DNA of 17,046 nt from Dunaliella salina (GCA_002284615.2 MU069778.1:99383-116428); one strand, 5' to 3'; positions 1-8,285 are shown, counted from the stretch's first letter. Program-made: numbers and translations. Notes: generated by a model from the letters alone, not told the origin.

Positions 1-70
<70 letters not shown>
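1..70. repeat. (CA)n microsatellite
   Basis: An uninterrupted CA dinucleotide tract runs from the first base. It is followed by TACACAG, so like the second CA tract in the window it ends in an acceptor-like CAG. It continues off the left edge, so its full length is unknown. Confidence 0.97.
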
Positions 71-75
<5 letters not shown>

Positions 76-374
76 AGTTTCCTAGGGCCCCTTTTGCTGC
101 TTCTTTGTTAGACATAGGCCTGCCCTTGCCCTTTTTTTTGACATCATGTCTGATCCAGGACTGAAATACATCTACTACAATTTGATGTTGGGAAATGGAT
201 CAGCATGCAAATGATGCAGGCCCTTTCCACCTTTCTTCTGCCAGAAGTCCCCATATGTTCCATGCTGTAAACAATACATGTTAACCCCATGTAAGCACCA
301 TTAACGATGCGAGAGCAAATCAGTTTCTTTTCTGTCTGTCTGTTTGAGGCACTTTTTCCTCACCCCAAATACAG
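71..374 (+). other. Intron sequence upstream of the first visible KCS exon
   Basis: I find no coding similarity here. The last 50 bases are pyrimidine-rich and end in AATACAG at 374, which reads as a 3' splice site for the exon starting at 375. Most of this stretch is therefore inferred to be intron of the KCS gene. The preceding exon was not found and probably lies left of the window. Confidence 0.5.
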
Positions 375-1466
375 TACATCATGGCGTACTTGGAAAGCAT
401 GGGTGCGGTGCGCAAAGGAGAGCGTGTGCTCCAGATTGGAATGGGAGGCGGCATGAAGGTATGCAGGATTTTGTCATCCTTCTGCATTTTGCTAGCACCG
501 GGATCTCTTTTTTTCATGGTGTCCCTCGTCCCTCTTCTATCGATGAGGGGAGTTTTGTTATCTAGCTACATAGTGTTTCCTTTTCTTTCATTTCCGCCCC
601 TTTGGTGATTCTCCACCCAGGTGAACCAATACATGGATTTTAATAAATGATCCATCCCTTCATTTATGATCCAGACCTTCATGAATGATCCAGACCTTCA
701 TGAGTGATCCAGACCTTCATGAATGATCTATCCCAGGACCCTCGTGAATGATCCAGACCTTCAGGAATGATCCAGACCTTCATGAATGATTTATCCCAGG
801 ACCTTCATGATTGATCCAGACCTTCATTAATGATTTATCCCAGGACCTTCATGAATGATCTATCCCAGGACCTTCATGAATGATCCATCCCATATCAAAT
901 ACTCATAGGCAGGGCACTCATGAGCAATTGTGGAAGATTGGAATGCTTGTATGCTGCACCTCTGAGAAATGTGCGTACTCCTTGGTAGGAAATTTCCCGT
1001 TTCTGGACTTGCAAGGCCTGGATGATGTTCAAAACCAGCAAGCCCAATTCGAAATTCCTCCATCCATTGCAGGGGCTGATTGATTGCAACAGCGCCTATA
1101 TTCTTCCACCAATCAGCCCCTGAGCTGCTGATACAGTTCGCAATCTCTCAGCTCATTTGAGAGTGTCTGCTGCATCTTGCGTGCATTGTGCTTTTTTACA
1201 CAGGTGGGCATCAATGCGTGGAGGGCACTGCGCGATGTTGATTGCCCACACCCCGCCTGGAGGCACCTCAAAGGGAAACCTCTTACTGGTGAGGTGCCAC
1301 AGCACCAACAATGCAAGGCTGTCGCAGTGGAAGGTTTCCCTTAATGCGTGCGGCCTCTGGTTTGCGTAGATTTTTTTTCTTTTTCTTTTGACACAGTCAC
1401 TGGGTGGAAGGCTGGGCTGGTTTGTGCAAAACTTAAAGTGTTTGCAGGTCTGCATGGCTTGAAAAC

Positions 1467-1517
<51 letters not shown>

Positions 1518-1709
1518 GAGGAGCTGCCCCGGGGCATTGAGGCAGTGTCAGGGCAGGCGCCAGCAACACAGCCCACAGCCCAGGCAATGCAGCCAGTGTC
1601 TGCAAAAACATCAGCACCAGCAGGTTGCAATGGTGGGGCATGTGCTGGACCTCGAGTCATGTCTGAGTTAGATGATCATGGGCACCCCATTGAGCCAGAG
1701 GCTCTGTGA
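375..1709 (+). CDS. KCS: 3-ketoacyl-CoA synthase (FAE1/KCS family), C-terminal three exons, 5'-partial
   Basis: KCS enzymes condense malonyl-CoA with long-chain acyl-CoA in the endoplasmic reticulum as the first step of very-long-chain fatty acid elongation. Three exons are inferred: 375-458 (28 codons, phase 0, acceptor TACAG, donor GTATGC), 1204-1288 (acceptor ACACAG, donor GTGAGG, phase 1) and 1516-1709 with stop TGA at 1707-1709. The first exon reads AYLESMGAVRKGERVLQIG then GGGMK, matching the KCS block AYxEAKGRxxxGDRVWQIxxGSGxK. The second continues GINAWRALRDV and HPAW, as expected after GSGxK in KCS. Splicing across 1288/1516 gives KPLTEEELPRGIEAVSG, a sensible junction. The last exon then becomes Ala/Pro/Gln-rich and ends IEPEAL. 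The catalytic Cys and His exons lie outside the window. The exact end of the protein is less certain than the first two exons. Confidence 0.85.
642..892. repeat. Minisatellite of two interspersed unit types (19 and 25 bp), in KCS intron 1
   Basis: Twelve tandem units share the core ATGAATGATCYA. Short units of about 19 bp continue CCAGACCTTC. Long units of about 25 bp continue TATCCCAGGACCTTC. The order of short and long units is irregular. The array lies within the 459-1203 intron. Confidence 0.93.
1311..1392 (+). mobile_element. Copy A: decayed subfamily-1 retroelement 3' end in KCS intron 2
   Basis: The segment TTCCCTTAATGCGTGCGGCC, the following GTTTGCGTAG and the T-rich tail (1361-1390) match the 3' ends of copies C and N. 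Similarity upstream of about 1330 is weak, so the 5' limit is a guess. A possible degenerate target duplication is CACAGCAC near 1301 and CACAGTCAC near 1393. The copy is sense to the KCS gene and lies within its second intron (1289-1515). Confidence 0.75.
1470..1514. repeat. (CA)n microsatellite abutting a splice acceptor
   Basis: About 22 CA repeats run directly into CAG at 1513-1515, the inferred acceptor of the last KCS exon. The usual polypyrimidine tract next to the acceptor is replaced by alternating CA. An older T-rich tract from copy A lies about 100 bases upstream. Confidence 0.95.
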
Positions 1710-1745
1710 GGCACAGGGGTGCCATGATGCTAGGGCCCTGTGCTC

Positions 1746-2150
1746 TGAGGTGCCATGGTGTCGACCATCTGATGGGCAGAGGTGTCATAGTGCTATGGTC
1801 CAAAGCAGGGGGGCCATGGTGTCAACTGTCTGATGGACTGTGGTATTGTGATACCATGGTCCAAAACACAGAGGGGCCTTGGTGTGGACAGCCTGATAGA
1901 TGGTGGTGCTGTAATGCTTTTGTCCTGTGCACAGAGGTGTCCTGGTGTGCCTGGTGCACCAAGATGCATTATGGTGTCATGCACAGAGGTGTCGCGCTGT
2001 AATGATTTGTTGCTCAGAGGGATCATGGTGTGTCTGATTGGCACTGATGCATTGTGGCTTACATGATGCACAGATGTTGCTGCTCAATGATCTGTTGCTC
2101 AGAGCTGTCACGGCGTGCCTGATGGGCGCTGTGATCTGGCGCACAGACAG
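1746..2150. repeat. Degenerate minisatellite downstream of the KCS stop
   Basis: Units begin with a GAGGTGYCATGGTGT-like core at about 1746, 1808, 1871 and 1933, a period of 62-63 bp. They then continue at about 2016 and 2102 with a period near 85 bp. Units are diverged and carry CTGATGG and CACAGAGG landmarks. Open frames across it reflect the repeat, not a gene. Confidence 0.75.
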
Positions 2151-2883
2151 CCCAGCACCGACTGTCCCTGTCTTAAGCTGCACCCTTGTGCCCTTCTACC
2201 AACATTTCAGGCAGCTCCTTGGACTCAGCAGTGCATCCTGCAGATGGCCTTGGGCACTCGATGACTGCAATCACATTAATCAGAAAAGTCAAAGCATGCA
2301 TGTGTTGTTTTCCCTGTTGGCGGCCTGTTGCTCGTGGAGGCATTCAAGCATCATGGACGCATGAAAAGTTGCTTTTGGATGCTCAGAGATTCCAAAAAGT
2401 CCCTTAGTTGACAACTATTGAATGCATTTTATTTCCCTGCCCCGAGCGTGTGCTCCCTGGACTTGCAGGCCAGGGATGAGTGCTGCTACACCAGTCTGTG
2501 CACAGAGACCTGCCAATATGTGTGCAGAAAGGATAGACCCCTATGCAGAAAGTATGCTCTGCTCCTGTCCTGAAATTGCTATGTTTTTAGAGAGGCTGGC
2601 TGCTCTGCAGAGTGCAAAAGGTGCTGGTGCGTGCATTTTTCTGAAAGCATGGCAAGGAGGAAGAGGTAGTAGCCTAGAGTGAGCGTCACTATGCTGCTTG
2701 GTTCCAAATGATCTTTGTTCATGCTGCATTTGCAATTGCTTGAAGACGCATGTAGTTGAGAGCTGAAGATGCTTGCCAAAGTAAGAGATGGGAGGCCACA
2801 AAGGTTTCTTGTTGATCTTCAGTCAACCATTTATTGTACAGCTGTCTTGACATGTGCATTTGCGAGCACCTTGAGTTAGTGAA
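2151..2883. other. No recognisable feature
   Basis: An open frame at 2422-2682 on the plus strand encodes a Cys/Ala-rich peptide without recognisable domains. I see no splice-supported exon, repeat or element end in this stretch. It may be intergenic or intronic. Confidence 0.4.
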
Positions 2884-3015
2884 TAGTTTTTTTCCTATTG
2901 AACACAATTTGATTATTGCATGAGCTTGATTGTTGCACGAGCTGAGACCTAGTTTTTTCCCTATTGAACACAATCTGATTATTGCATGAGCTTGATTGTT
3001 GCAAGAGCTGAGACC
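2884..3015. repeat. 66-bp tandem duplication
   Basis: Unit 1 (2884-2949) and unit 2 (2950-3015) are nearly identical. Both start TAGTTTTTT and end GCTGAGACC, with only a few substitutions such as CACGAG versus CAAGAG. Each unit also holds two short internal echoes, GATTATTGCATGAGC and GATTGTTGCA. Confidence 0.93.
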
Positions 3016-3469
3016 AAGGATTTTGTATTATTATTGACAGAGTTTGTTTGTTTTCCTCCTCATCAATGTCTGAGCATGTCCGTCAGAAGTCTGATAATTA
3101 TTTATATTTTGTTCAGGTGACGAGCAAGGCCAGGGCTGTTTAAAGGGTGGTCTTGCTCTTGAGGTTCCAAGATCTGGGTAAAGGTTGCAGACTGCATTTA
3201 ACAGAGCATGTAAGAGATAATTCAAACTGAATTATCTGACTGACTGCCTGTCCGTTAATAAGGATAAGTTCATATAAAAACTATTTTAAGGTTGTGAAAG
3301 GTGCAGCAAAGAGAGATCTAGCTTACTGTGTGCCCATGAAATCCTTGCCTTGCAAGAAATGCATGCAGCCTGCATTTGGAAAGAGAAAGTTATGCTACCT
3401 TGTCCAGCTGACCATGCAGATTAAATGCTGTTTGAAATTGCTAGGGTCACGCCAAGACCTCTCAAGTCT
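3016..3469. other. No recognisable feature
   Basis: AT-rich sequence without recognisable coding similarity, splice-bounded exon or element end. The short open frames have no family resemblance that I can see. Confidence 0.4.
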
Positions 3470-3600
3470 AGGAAGAAAGAAAGGAACAAAGAAAGCCTAC
3501 GCTGGGCACAGCCAGCATGCATGAAGGGAAGACCTAACAGTCAGTGCTGAAACTGAGAGGGGGCCCACCAGTTCTGTGCTTCCCTCAAGCCTTTAAAAGC
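3470..3600 (-). mobile_element. Copy I: subfamily-3 retroelement 3' end
   Basis: On the minus strand this ends CTGACTGTTAGGTCTTCCC, then a stem-loop (GCTGG at 3501-3505 pairing CCAGC at 3512-3516), then a TTTCTTTG-type tail at 3470-3496. The same block occurs in copies H and J. Only 3' untranslated sequence remains, and the 5' boundary is uncertain. Confidence 0.75.
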
Positions 3601-3664
3601 AATCTGAGCCTGGTAGAAATTCAAGAACAATTCAGGGATATAATGGGTCAGCGATGTTCCTGGA

Positions 3665-3703
3665 TGGAGAATTATTAGTAGGGAACCCTACTAAAATTCT
3701 CCA
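3665..3703. repeat. Near-perfect palindrome (18-bp stem, 2-nt loop)
   Basis: GGAGAATT and TTAGTAGGG (3666-3673, 3675-3683, one bulged A at 3674) pair with CCCTACTAA and AATTCTCC (3686-3702). The outer T3665 pairs with A3703. The loop is AA. No element boundary coincides with it. Confidence 0.95.
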
Positions 3704-4013
3704 ATGCCTAATGCAAACAGATGATTACTTTGGAGAAAGTTATCTTGGACTTTTTTTTTTTGAGGCCAAGGGGAGGGTCATTCATGAGTAAAAAGCTGGA
3801 CGGGAACTCTCGACAGAAGCATTATGGGTATTCTAGGTGGAGGCCAACTTGCTGGAATAAAAAAGTAGAAGTCTGCATTGGACACAGCCAGTGTGCATTA
3901 AGTAAAAACCCAACAGTCAGCGCTGGCACTAAGAATGAGTCCCACCAATCAGAAGGAAGCCATGAGCAGCCAAGCTTACGTGGGTCCATGGGATTGTCGG
4001 CAATTTGGTTAGT

Positions 4014-4245
4014 GGGCCTTGCTCTCCTGCAAGCAGCCCGTTCCGTAGCCCCCCCCCCCCCCCCTCCTTCCCCCATTGCTTGGTTTGCTGAATCAAATCG
4101 CACGTTTGGTGCTGTTGACTTCTTTTTGTGGGCCTTGCTCTCCTGCAAGCAGCCCGTTCCGTAGCCCCCTCCCACCCCCTCCTTCCCCCATTGCTTGGTT
4201 TGCTGAATGGAACGGCATGTTTTGTGCTGTTGATTTCTTTTAAGG
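4014..4245. repeat. 116-bp tandem duplication with a poly-C run
   Basis: Two units starting GGGCCTTGCTCTCCTGCAAG at 4014 and 4130 lie within the coding and untranslated end of copy H. Unit 1 has an uninterrupted run of 16 C (4049-4064). Unit 2 has CCCCCTCCCACCCCC at the same place, so the pure run probably arose after duplication by expansion. The downstream halves differ by several substitutions. Confidence 0.93.
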
Positions 4246-5945
4246 CCTTGACAGCATGATAGTGGAGTTCTGTTGCAGTTTTGTGGGCTTTGTCTTTGGT
4301 TACGCCAAGTTTGCAGAGGGGATTAATAGTGCATGGATTGTAGATAGTTCCAGCAACTCCAATTAGTACGGTGTAAGGTGACTGTTCTTGCGGTGTCTGC
4401 CCTGGAGAGTTGTTGTGCGTAGGTGTCTCTCAATGGTGTGTTTGTATTGATTTTCTGCAGTGAGGAGATTCTTTTCAGGCTTGGTGTCATAGCAACACTT
4501 TAACATAATGAAGTGGGGATCTCTGTGTCTGGGATATCATGCCATCCAAAACTTGACATCCTTCATTAGGACCGGGCATGCTCTTGGTTTCAGGGGGCTT
4601 CGGGGGGAGGGGGGGGTCTGCTGGGCGTGCAGTGGAGGAGAAGGAAAAGGACCATCCCTTAATGCACCCGGTCCCTGGCCTGCATAGACTTACTTTTTCT
4701 CTTTTTTTTTCCTTTGGGTGATGGGTGGAGTCTCTGCCTCCAAGAACTATAATGCCATGAGGGCGGCTGATCAGGTCATGAGTTATGTATTTGGTGGCTG
4801 TCCAGATGGGAACAGTTAATGTGGAATGTTTTGTTGGACACTATCAGGAATTTCCACCTCCAGGGAGACTACCCTTTGTGTAATGCATGCATCCATAGTG
4901 AAAATGTGAGGTCCTAAGTCTCCTTTGTAATTGCTTCACCACAAACTTTGTGGATTGAATGCTGAGTGGTTGGTGGTGGCGCTTCATTTTTTTGTTACAT
5001 GTACCCAAGGACATGGCGATGTCCCTAGAGGGCCTCTGCTAGAGGAAGAGAAAGCTTTTAAACAAAGAGAAAGAGCGGCAGGCGCAAGTCCAAAGGGACT
5101 CATGTTCATTCTATTTATGTGTGGGTGGTGCACCTGAGTGGTGTATGGGAGGTGGTACCAAGTGTGCCACATAGAGGGCAAAGAGCAGGCCCAGGGTGGC
5201 CACTGAAGCGTGTGGCGTGCTTGCCATTGTGTAGGTTGCCTGTTCCATTTTTGATGACATTGGTCTGCTTTTGAAGGGTTACAGCTTCTGTGTGCCAAAA
5301 AGCACTTTGAAAGGAATGGATACCTCCTACAGGTTTTGCCAGTTTGCATAACTGTACGTGTTAATGTTTGCTGACTCCAACTTGTACTTGTCATGCAATG
5401 ATCTGTTTTGATTTGTCTTGAAGGTTTGGAAGGGGCCAAAATCCTGCATGAAAGCCAAGTCTTTTTAAATAGATGCAGCAAGCCAAAAGAGATGAAAGAC
5501 AGGCTTTCCTGCCTGGGTGAGAGAGGTGACAGCTTCATCAGGCACCTCTGCTGCTTGGAGAGCAAGATGGTCAGCGCCTTCACTACCAAGGATGCCATTG
5601 AGTGATTTGACTTTGTAGGAGTGTATGGGAACTCTGAAACTCACACGAATTGTTTTGTCGTTGAGTACTACTCAACTAGTGGTGGTCCATGTCAGTGGGT
5701 GGACATGCCAATGGGTTTGAGGATTTAGTTTCTTATCTGATTCCATGCAAAAGAACTGTCAGTTGCAATTGAAGGGTGCTCTTGCTGTAGAGCCACAAAA
5801 AGTTGCAGGGAGCTCTGCTTTGTTAATTGTATTAGTGAGTCCATGGCCTTTTGGATTTACTGTGTAGGTGATAGTCTGTAGGAGCAGATATCTTCCGGGA
5901 TGAAAAGAATGCTCCTGCCTGCTGCATATTCCTGTTTTTGGAGTT
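4215..5945 (-). pseudogene. Retroelement ORF remnant of copy H (RNase H, CCHC, nuclease-like, C-terminal domain)
   Basis: In minus-strand order I read several motifs. The RNase H block contains NTINKAEL (5810-5835), IATDSS (5754-5770) and LNGILGSEGAD (5568-5606), in different frames. A linker reads SANINTYSYANWQNL. The zinc knuckle is CPLCGTLGTTSHTPLRC (5130-5180), a clean C-x2-C-x7-H-x4-C. RPHGIIV follows (about 4751-4770), where F has RPDA. After the inserted copy B, HFIMLKCCYDTKPEK (near 4490) and GVAGTIYNPCTINPL (near 4330) follow. Several frameshifts and stops break it. The first nuclease Asp is His and the Glu of the ExK motif is Met, so any nuclease would be inactive. The longest open minus frame across this area is out of frame with the zinc knuckle. 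Confidence 0.8.
4531..4717 (+). mobile_element. Copy B: short subfamily-1 3' end inserted in copy H
   Basis: It starts at ATGCCATCCAAA, equivalent to the C-terminal tail coding of copy C near 6470. It then has GGGGGCTTCGGGGGGAG, CTGCTGGGCG, and after an internal deletion CCCTTAATGCACCCGGTCCC, CTGCATAGACTT and a T-rich tail (4690-4716). The flanks carry a similar but imperfect repeat, GGATCTCTGTGTCT (4517-4530) and GGAGTCTCTGCCTCC (4727-4741). This could be a decayed target-site duplication. Copy H resumes on both sides. Confidence 0.8.
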
Positions 5946-6150
5946 TATGACACTGTCAGGTGCCGCTAGTCGGGATCTTTGGTTGTACTTTTTGCATGTA
6001 TTACTGTATGTTAACGCAGTAGCTCAACTGCCGTCATGTTACGGCTGCCTGGTCAGGCGTATGGAGTGCACCAGCAATAAGGAGGTTCCTCGATCGGATC
6101 CTCATGGCTGGGGTGTACAAATGGTGCTCTATCGGTAAGAGTCAATGAGG
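5946..6150 (+). other. Non-element sequence with a weak candidate exon
   Basis: This stretch is richer in CpG than its neighbours and does not match the elements. A splice-like acceptor (GTTAACGCAG ending near 6020) and a good donor (GGTAAGAG near 6136) bracket about 116 bp that stays open in two plus frames. I recognise no protein family, so this may equally be intron. Confidence 0.25.
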
Positions 6151-6212
6151 GGCTCTTTCCTTCATGCACACCACCGGACGGCAAGTGTAAAGCCTTCTTT
6201 CTTTCTTTTGCA
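6151..6212 (+). mobile_element. Copy L (doubtful): possible diverged element 3' end
   Basis: CTTTCCTTCATGCACAC, then GGCAAGTGTAAAGCCTT and a TTCTTTCTTTCTTTT tail follow the order seen in subfamily-3 and subfamily-1 3' ends. Identity is low and no upstream part is recognised. Confidence 0.35.
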
Positions 6213-6221
6213 TGTTAGATT

Positions 6222-6233
6222 TTTTGGTTGACC
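6222..6233. repeat. Target-site duplication, left, of copy C
   Basis: TTTTGGTTGACC is repeated exactly at 6783-6794, directly after the tail of copy C. Confidence 0.85.
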
Positions 6234-6782
6234 CTGACACAAACCCCTGCATCACTTCAGAACGTGCGCAGGCTCAACATTCCCACATCATAAACAGACT
6301 TAAAACACGCAGCTTAAGAAACCCAAACAGGAATAACAAAGTGACTTTGCACATCATCTCAATTGGTGTGGGTGGCACGATTTACAATGACTTTACAATT
6401 ACACCTCTTATACATCTGGGCCTGACCAAACAAAAAGCTTAATTGCCAGCATCCCAGCTTAGGGACCATGCCATCCAAAGATTATCCACCATCATTAACA
6501 TTAGACATGCACTTTACTTTCAAGGGGCATCTGGGAGGGGGGTTTGCTGGGCGCACGGAGGCGGCTGAGGATGGAAGAAGGAGAGTCCGAGCGCTCAGGG
6601 GCATGGCAAGGGCAAGCAATCCTCCGGATCCCCATTAGTTTTGTCTCCTGCTTTCTCCTAGGCTAGTTTTGTCTAGTTAAGGTGGAGGGCCCCCTGGTGA
6701 GGCCTCTAACTTTTGTTAGGGGTTCTTCCCTTAATGCACGCGGCCTTTGGCTTGCGTAGACTTTTCTTTTCTTTTTCTTCTC
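6234..6782 (+). mobile_element. Copy C: 5'-truncated subfamily-1 retroelement with intact ends
   Basis: Coding begins at the position matching DTxPxxTS just after the nuclease-like motif of copy F and stays open to about 6440. It includes LKTRSLRNPNRNNKVTLHI and GVGGTIYNDFTITPLIHLG, then a stop at 6439. The remaining tail is recognisable to NPPDPH and a TAG at 6636-6638. The 3' untranslated region follows, with GGTGAGGCCTC, CCCTTAATGCACGCGGCC, a stem-loop (6738-6757) and a TTTTCTTTTC tail. A perfect 12-bp target-site duplication flanks it. This is the least decayed 3' end in the window apart from N. Confidence 0.92.
6738..6757 (+). promoter_or_regulatory. Putative 3' stem-loop of the retroelement transcript
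   Basis: ACGC (6738-6741) pairs with GCGT (6754-6757) and GCC (6743-6745) pairs with GGC (6749-6751) around a TTT loop, with small bulges. It sits just upstream of the pyrimidine tail. Equivalent stems are seen in A (1348-1367), E (8248-8267) and N (15672-15691). By analogy with known LINE 3' stem-loops it could be read by the reverse transcriptase; this role is inferred. Confidence 0.5.
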
Positions 6783-6794
6783 TTTTGGTTGACC
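6783..6794. repeat. Target-site duplication, right, of copy C
   Basis: Exact second copy of TTTTGGTTGACC, immediately after the tail. Confidence 0.85.
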
Positions 6795-7720
6795 GCAGAC
6801 TGTCATCAGGTTGTATGTGTCTTGATACAAAAGTGCAAATATTTTCCTCCATGTGCTAAATGCTTTTAAAGAGAAGGTTGTATTCTGTTTATCTGAAATC
6901 TGCTGATTGCTTCTGTGGTACCATTTTCATTAAGGAATTACATTGTGAGTCATCAAGGGAGTTTTCCTTATACGTTTCCTTTTGCGTATATGAACGTTTT
7001 CGTTATACATTTCCTTATACCAGGCATGACAGCATGCCTTAAATTCACGGCGGGGTCGTTGCTTACACTCAAATCAATTTTGCTATGCAGCCGTACTCCA
7101 GACCGCAACGATTTACATGTTCTAAGTATGCTGGGCGAGAGCAACTCCTTGGCTGGTCCAGCTTGTAGGTAAATGTACTTTTTGGAATGGTCTCCTTAGC
7201 CATGAGGTGTTTTGAGGAGGGGTTGGTCGTAGGACCACCGGTCACTGATAGGGAAGCAATTAATTCATGAGCGGAAAAATGAAGTTTGTTGTTGTTCTGG
7301 CCTAAAAAGGTTGACACATCCAGAGATTTTGTGCAGAGAAGAAAGGAAAGGGTTACTCTGCTTTGTATTTTTGCAGGGGCAGGCAGCTGAGCTGATGCAA
7401 AAAATGCATGTAATCAAAGCATTCAAAGCTTGAAGGCAATGCATAAGGCTCAATCACAGCATTTCAGACTTGCAGATGCGAGCTTGGCTAATTCTAGAGG
7501 AATCAGCCTGGTTCATGAAGCCTCAAAGACGTGACGCACTACTTGTGGGCGCAGAGCTCAACAGGTGCTGGAACTGAGCACGCAAATTCGCCAGACCCTA
7601 GAAGTTTACCTTTTGAAAGAAGGATGCACATATCCTGCAGACAGGTGCCACCTGGAGATGTGTGCAAATGTAAATTGTAAATTGCAAAGAAGGCACTCTT
7701 TCCATCGTCAGCATCATAAT
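6795..7720. other. Non-element sequence with a weak candidate exon at 7090-7168
   Basis: No element similarity is seen. A pyrimidine-rich stretch ending TTGCTATGCAG (7089) and a donor-like GGTAAATG (7168 onward) bracket 79 bp that stay open in one plus frame. I recognise no family. Short repeats of TTTCCTTATAC and CTTATACGTTTCC occur at about 6965-7020. The rest appears featureless. Confidence 0.3.
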
Positions 7721-7860
7721 TAGCAAAAAAGAGAAAAAGAGAAAAGAAAGGAAAACTACGAAGGCAGAGAAACCTTTCCCACATCAAGTAAAAAAAGGGA
7801 CCACATTGGTGCACAGACCGAGTGACCCCTCCGCCACGAAGTTTAGACTAAGTGAAGGCA
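7721..7860 (-). mobile_element. Copy K: subfamily-2 retroelement 3' end
   Basis: Minus-strand sequence runs GGCGGAGGGGTCACTC, CCAATGTGG, TTGATGTGGGAAAGG, CTCTGCCTTCGTAG and then a TTTTCCTTTCTTTTC tail (7723-7757). The same order occurs in D and at the end of G. Only the 3' untranslated region is left. Confidence 0.75.
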
Positions 7861-7889
7861 AAGAAAAAGAAGACAGGTTCAGCACCGAG

Positions 7890-8013
7890 AGAGCAAAAAG
7901 ATAGCTGAATGTGGTGGAGGGGGCACACGGCTCTTTTTTGGGCCACCTTTTCCTTGATTGATGTTGGGAGAGCTCCTCTGCCTACGTAGTTTTTCTTTTC
8001 TTTCTTTTCTTAG
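7890..8013 (+). mobile_element. Copy D: subfamily-2 retroelement 3' end
   Basis: TGTGGTGGAGGGGGCACAC, GGCCACCTTTTCCTTGATTG, TGTTGGGAGAG, CTCTGCCTACGTAG and a TTTTTCTTTTCTTTC tail match the end of copy G. With minus-strand copy K it forms a head-to-head inverted pair separated by about 30 bases. Confidence 0.8.
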
Positions 8014-8185
8014 CTGAAAGACCGGAGTTTAAACCTTCAACAAAAAGCAGGGTCAGCACTGTCAGCCTTCCAACCAAGGAGAGCCACGCTACCAACAAAT
8101 ATGTAAAGCAACTTACTTAAATCTGCTGAGCACAACTCAAGTCTGCACACTACATGCAGCTGCTAACCACATACAGAAGCCTAAG

Positions 8186-8285
8186 GAACATCCCAGAGTT
8201 TCTGGTGAGGCCTCTAGCTCTCCAGTTAGAGGAACTTCCATTAATGCATGCGGCTTTTGGAGTGTGTAGACGTTTCTTTTCTTTC
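8186..8285 (+). mobile_element. Copy E: subfamily-1 retroelement 3' end
   Basis: TTCTGGTGAGGCCTCTAGC, CAGTTAGAGGAACTTCC, ATTAATGCATGCGGC and GTGTAGACG lead to a TTTCTTTTCTTTC tail. The stem-loop (8248-8267) is kept by wobble pairs. The tail is directly followed by TACAG. It lies tail-to-tail with copy J. Confidence 0.85.

Larger units (their letters stand above)
3857..5945 (-). mobile_element. Copy H: subfamily-3 retroelement, 5'-truncated in RNase H, split by copy B
   Basis: On the minus strand the copy starts abruptly at about 5945 within the first RNase H motif. It continues through RNase H, a CCHC knuckle, a nuclease-like region and a C-terminal tail. It ends with the subfamily-3 3' untranslated block (about 3960-3880) and an A/T-rich tail near 3857-3875. 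Its stem-loop is ATTGG / CCAGT near 3877-3894. The C-terminal half is interrupted by plus-strand copy B (4531-4717). I could not find a convincing target duplication around H itself. Confidence 0.85.

Noticed and set aside
375..458. SAM methyltransferase motif I (RVLQIGMGGG)
   Set aside because: The whole exon and the following exon align better with the KCS C-terminal region.
642..892. CRISPR-like array
   Set aside because: Units are contiguous without unique spacers, and the context is a eukaryotic intron.
1204..1344. KCS ending at the TAA at 1342-1344 by reading through into copy A
   Set aside because: The GTGAGG donor at 1289 and splice to 1516 gives a better KCS-like continuation; the read-through tail shows no family similarity. 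Kept as an alternative.
1348..1671. Open frame with a His-Thr repeat
   Set aside because: The repeat is translation of the CA microsatellite, and the frame crosses an intron.
3822..4175. Gly-rich minus-strand open frame
   Set aside because: The glycine run comes from the poly-C tract, and the frame does not follow the element coding.
4984..5598. 204-codon minus-strand open frame as a gene
   Set aside because: It is mostly in the wrong frame for the RNase H and CCHC motifs of copy H, which lie in the neighbouring frames; it is a shadow of a decayed element.
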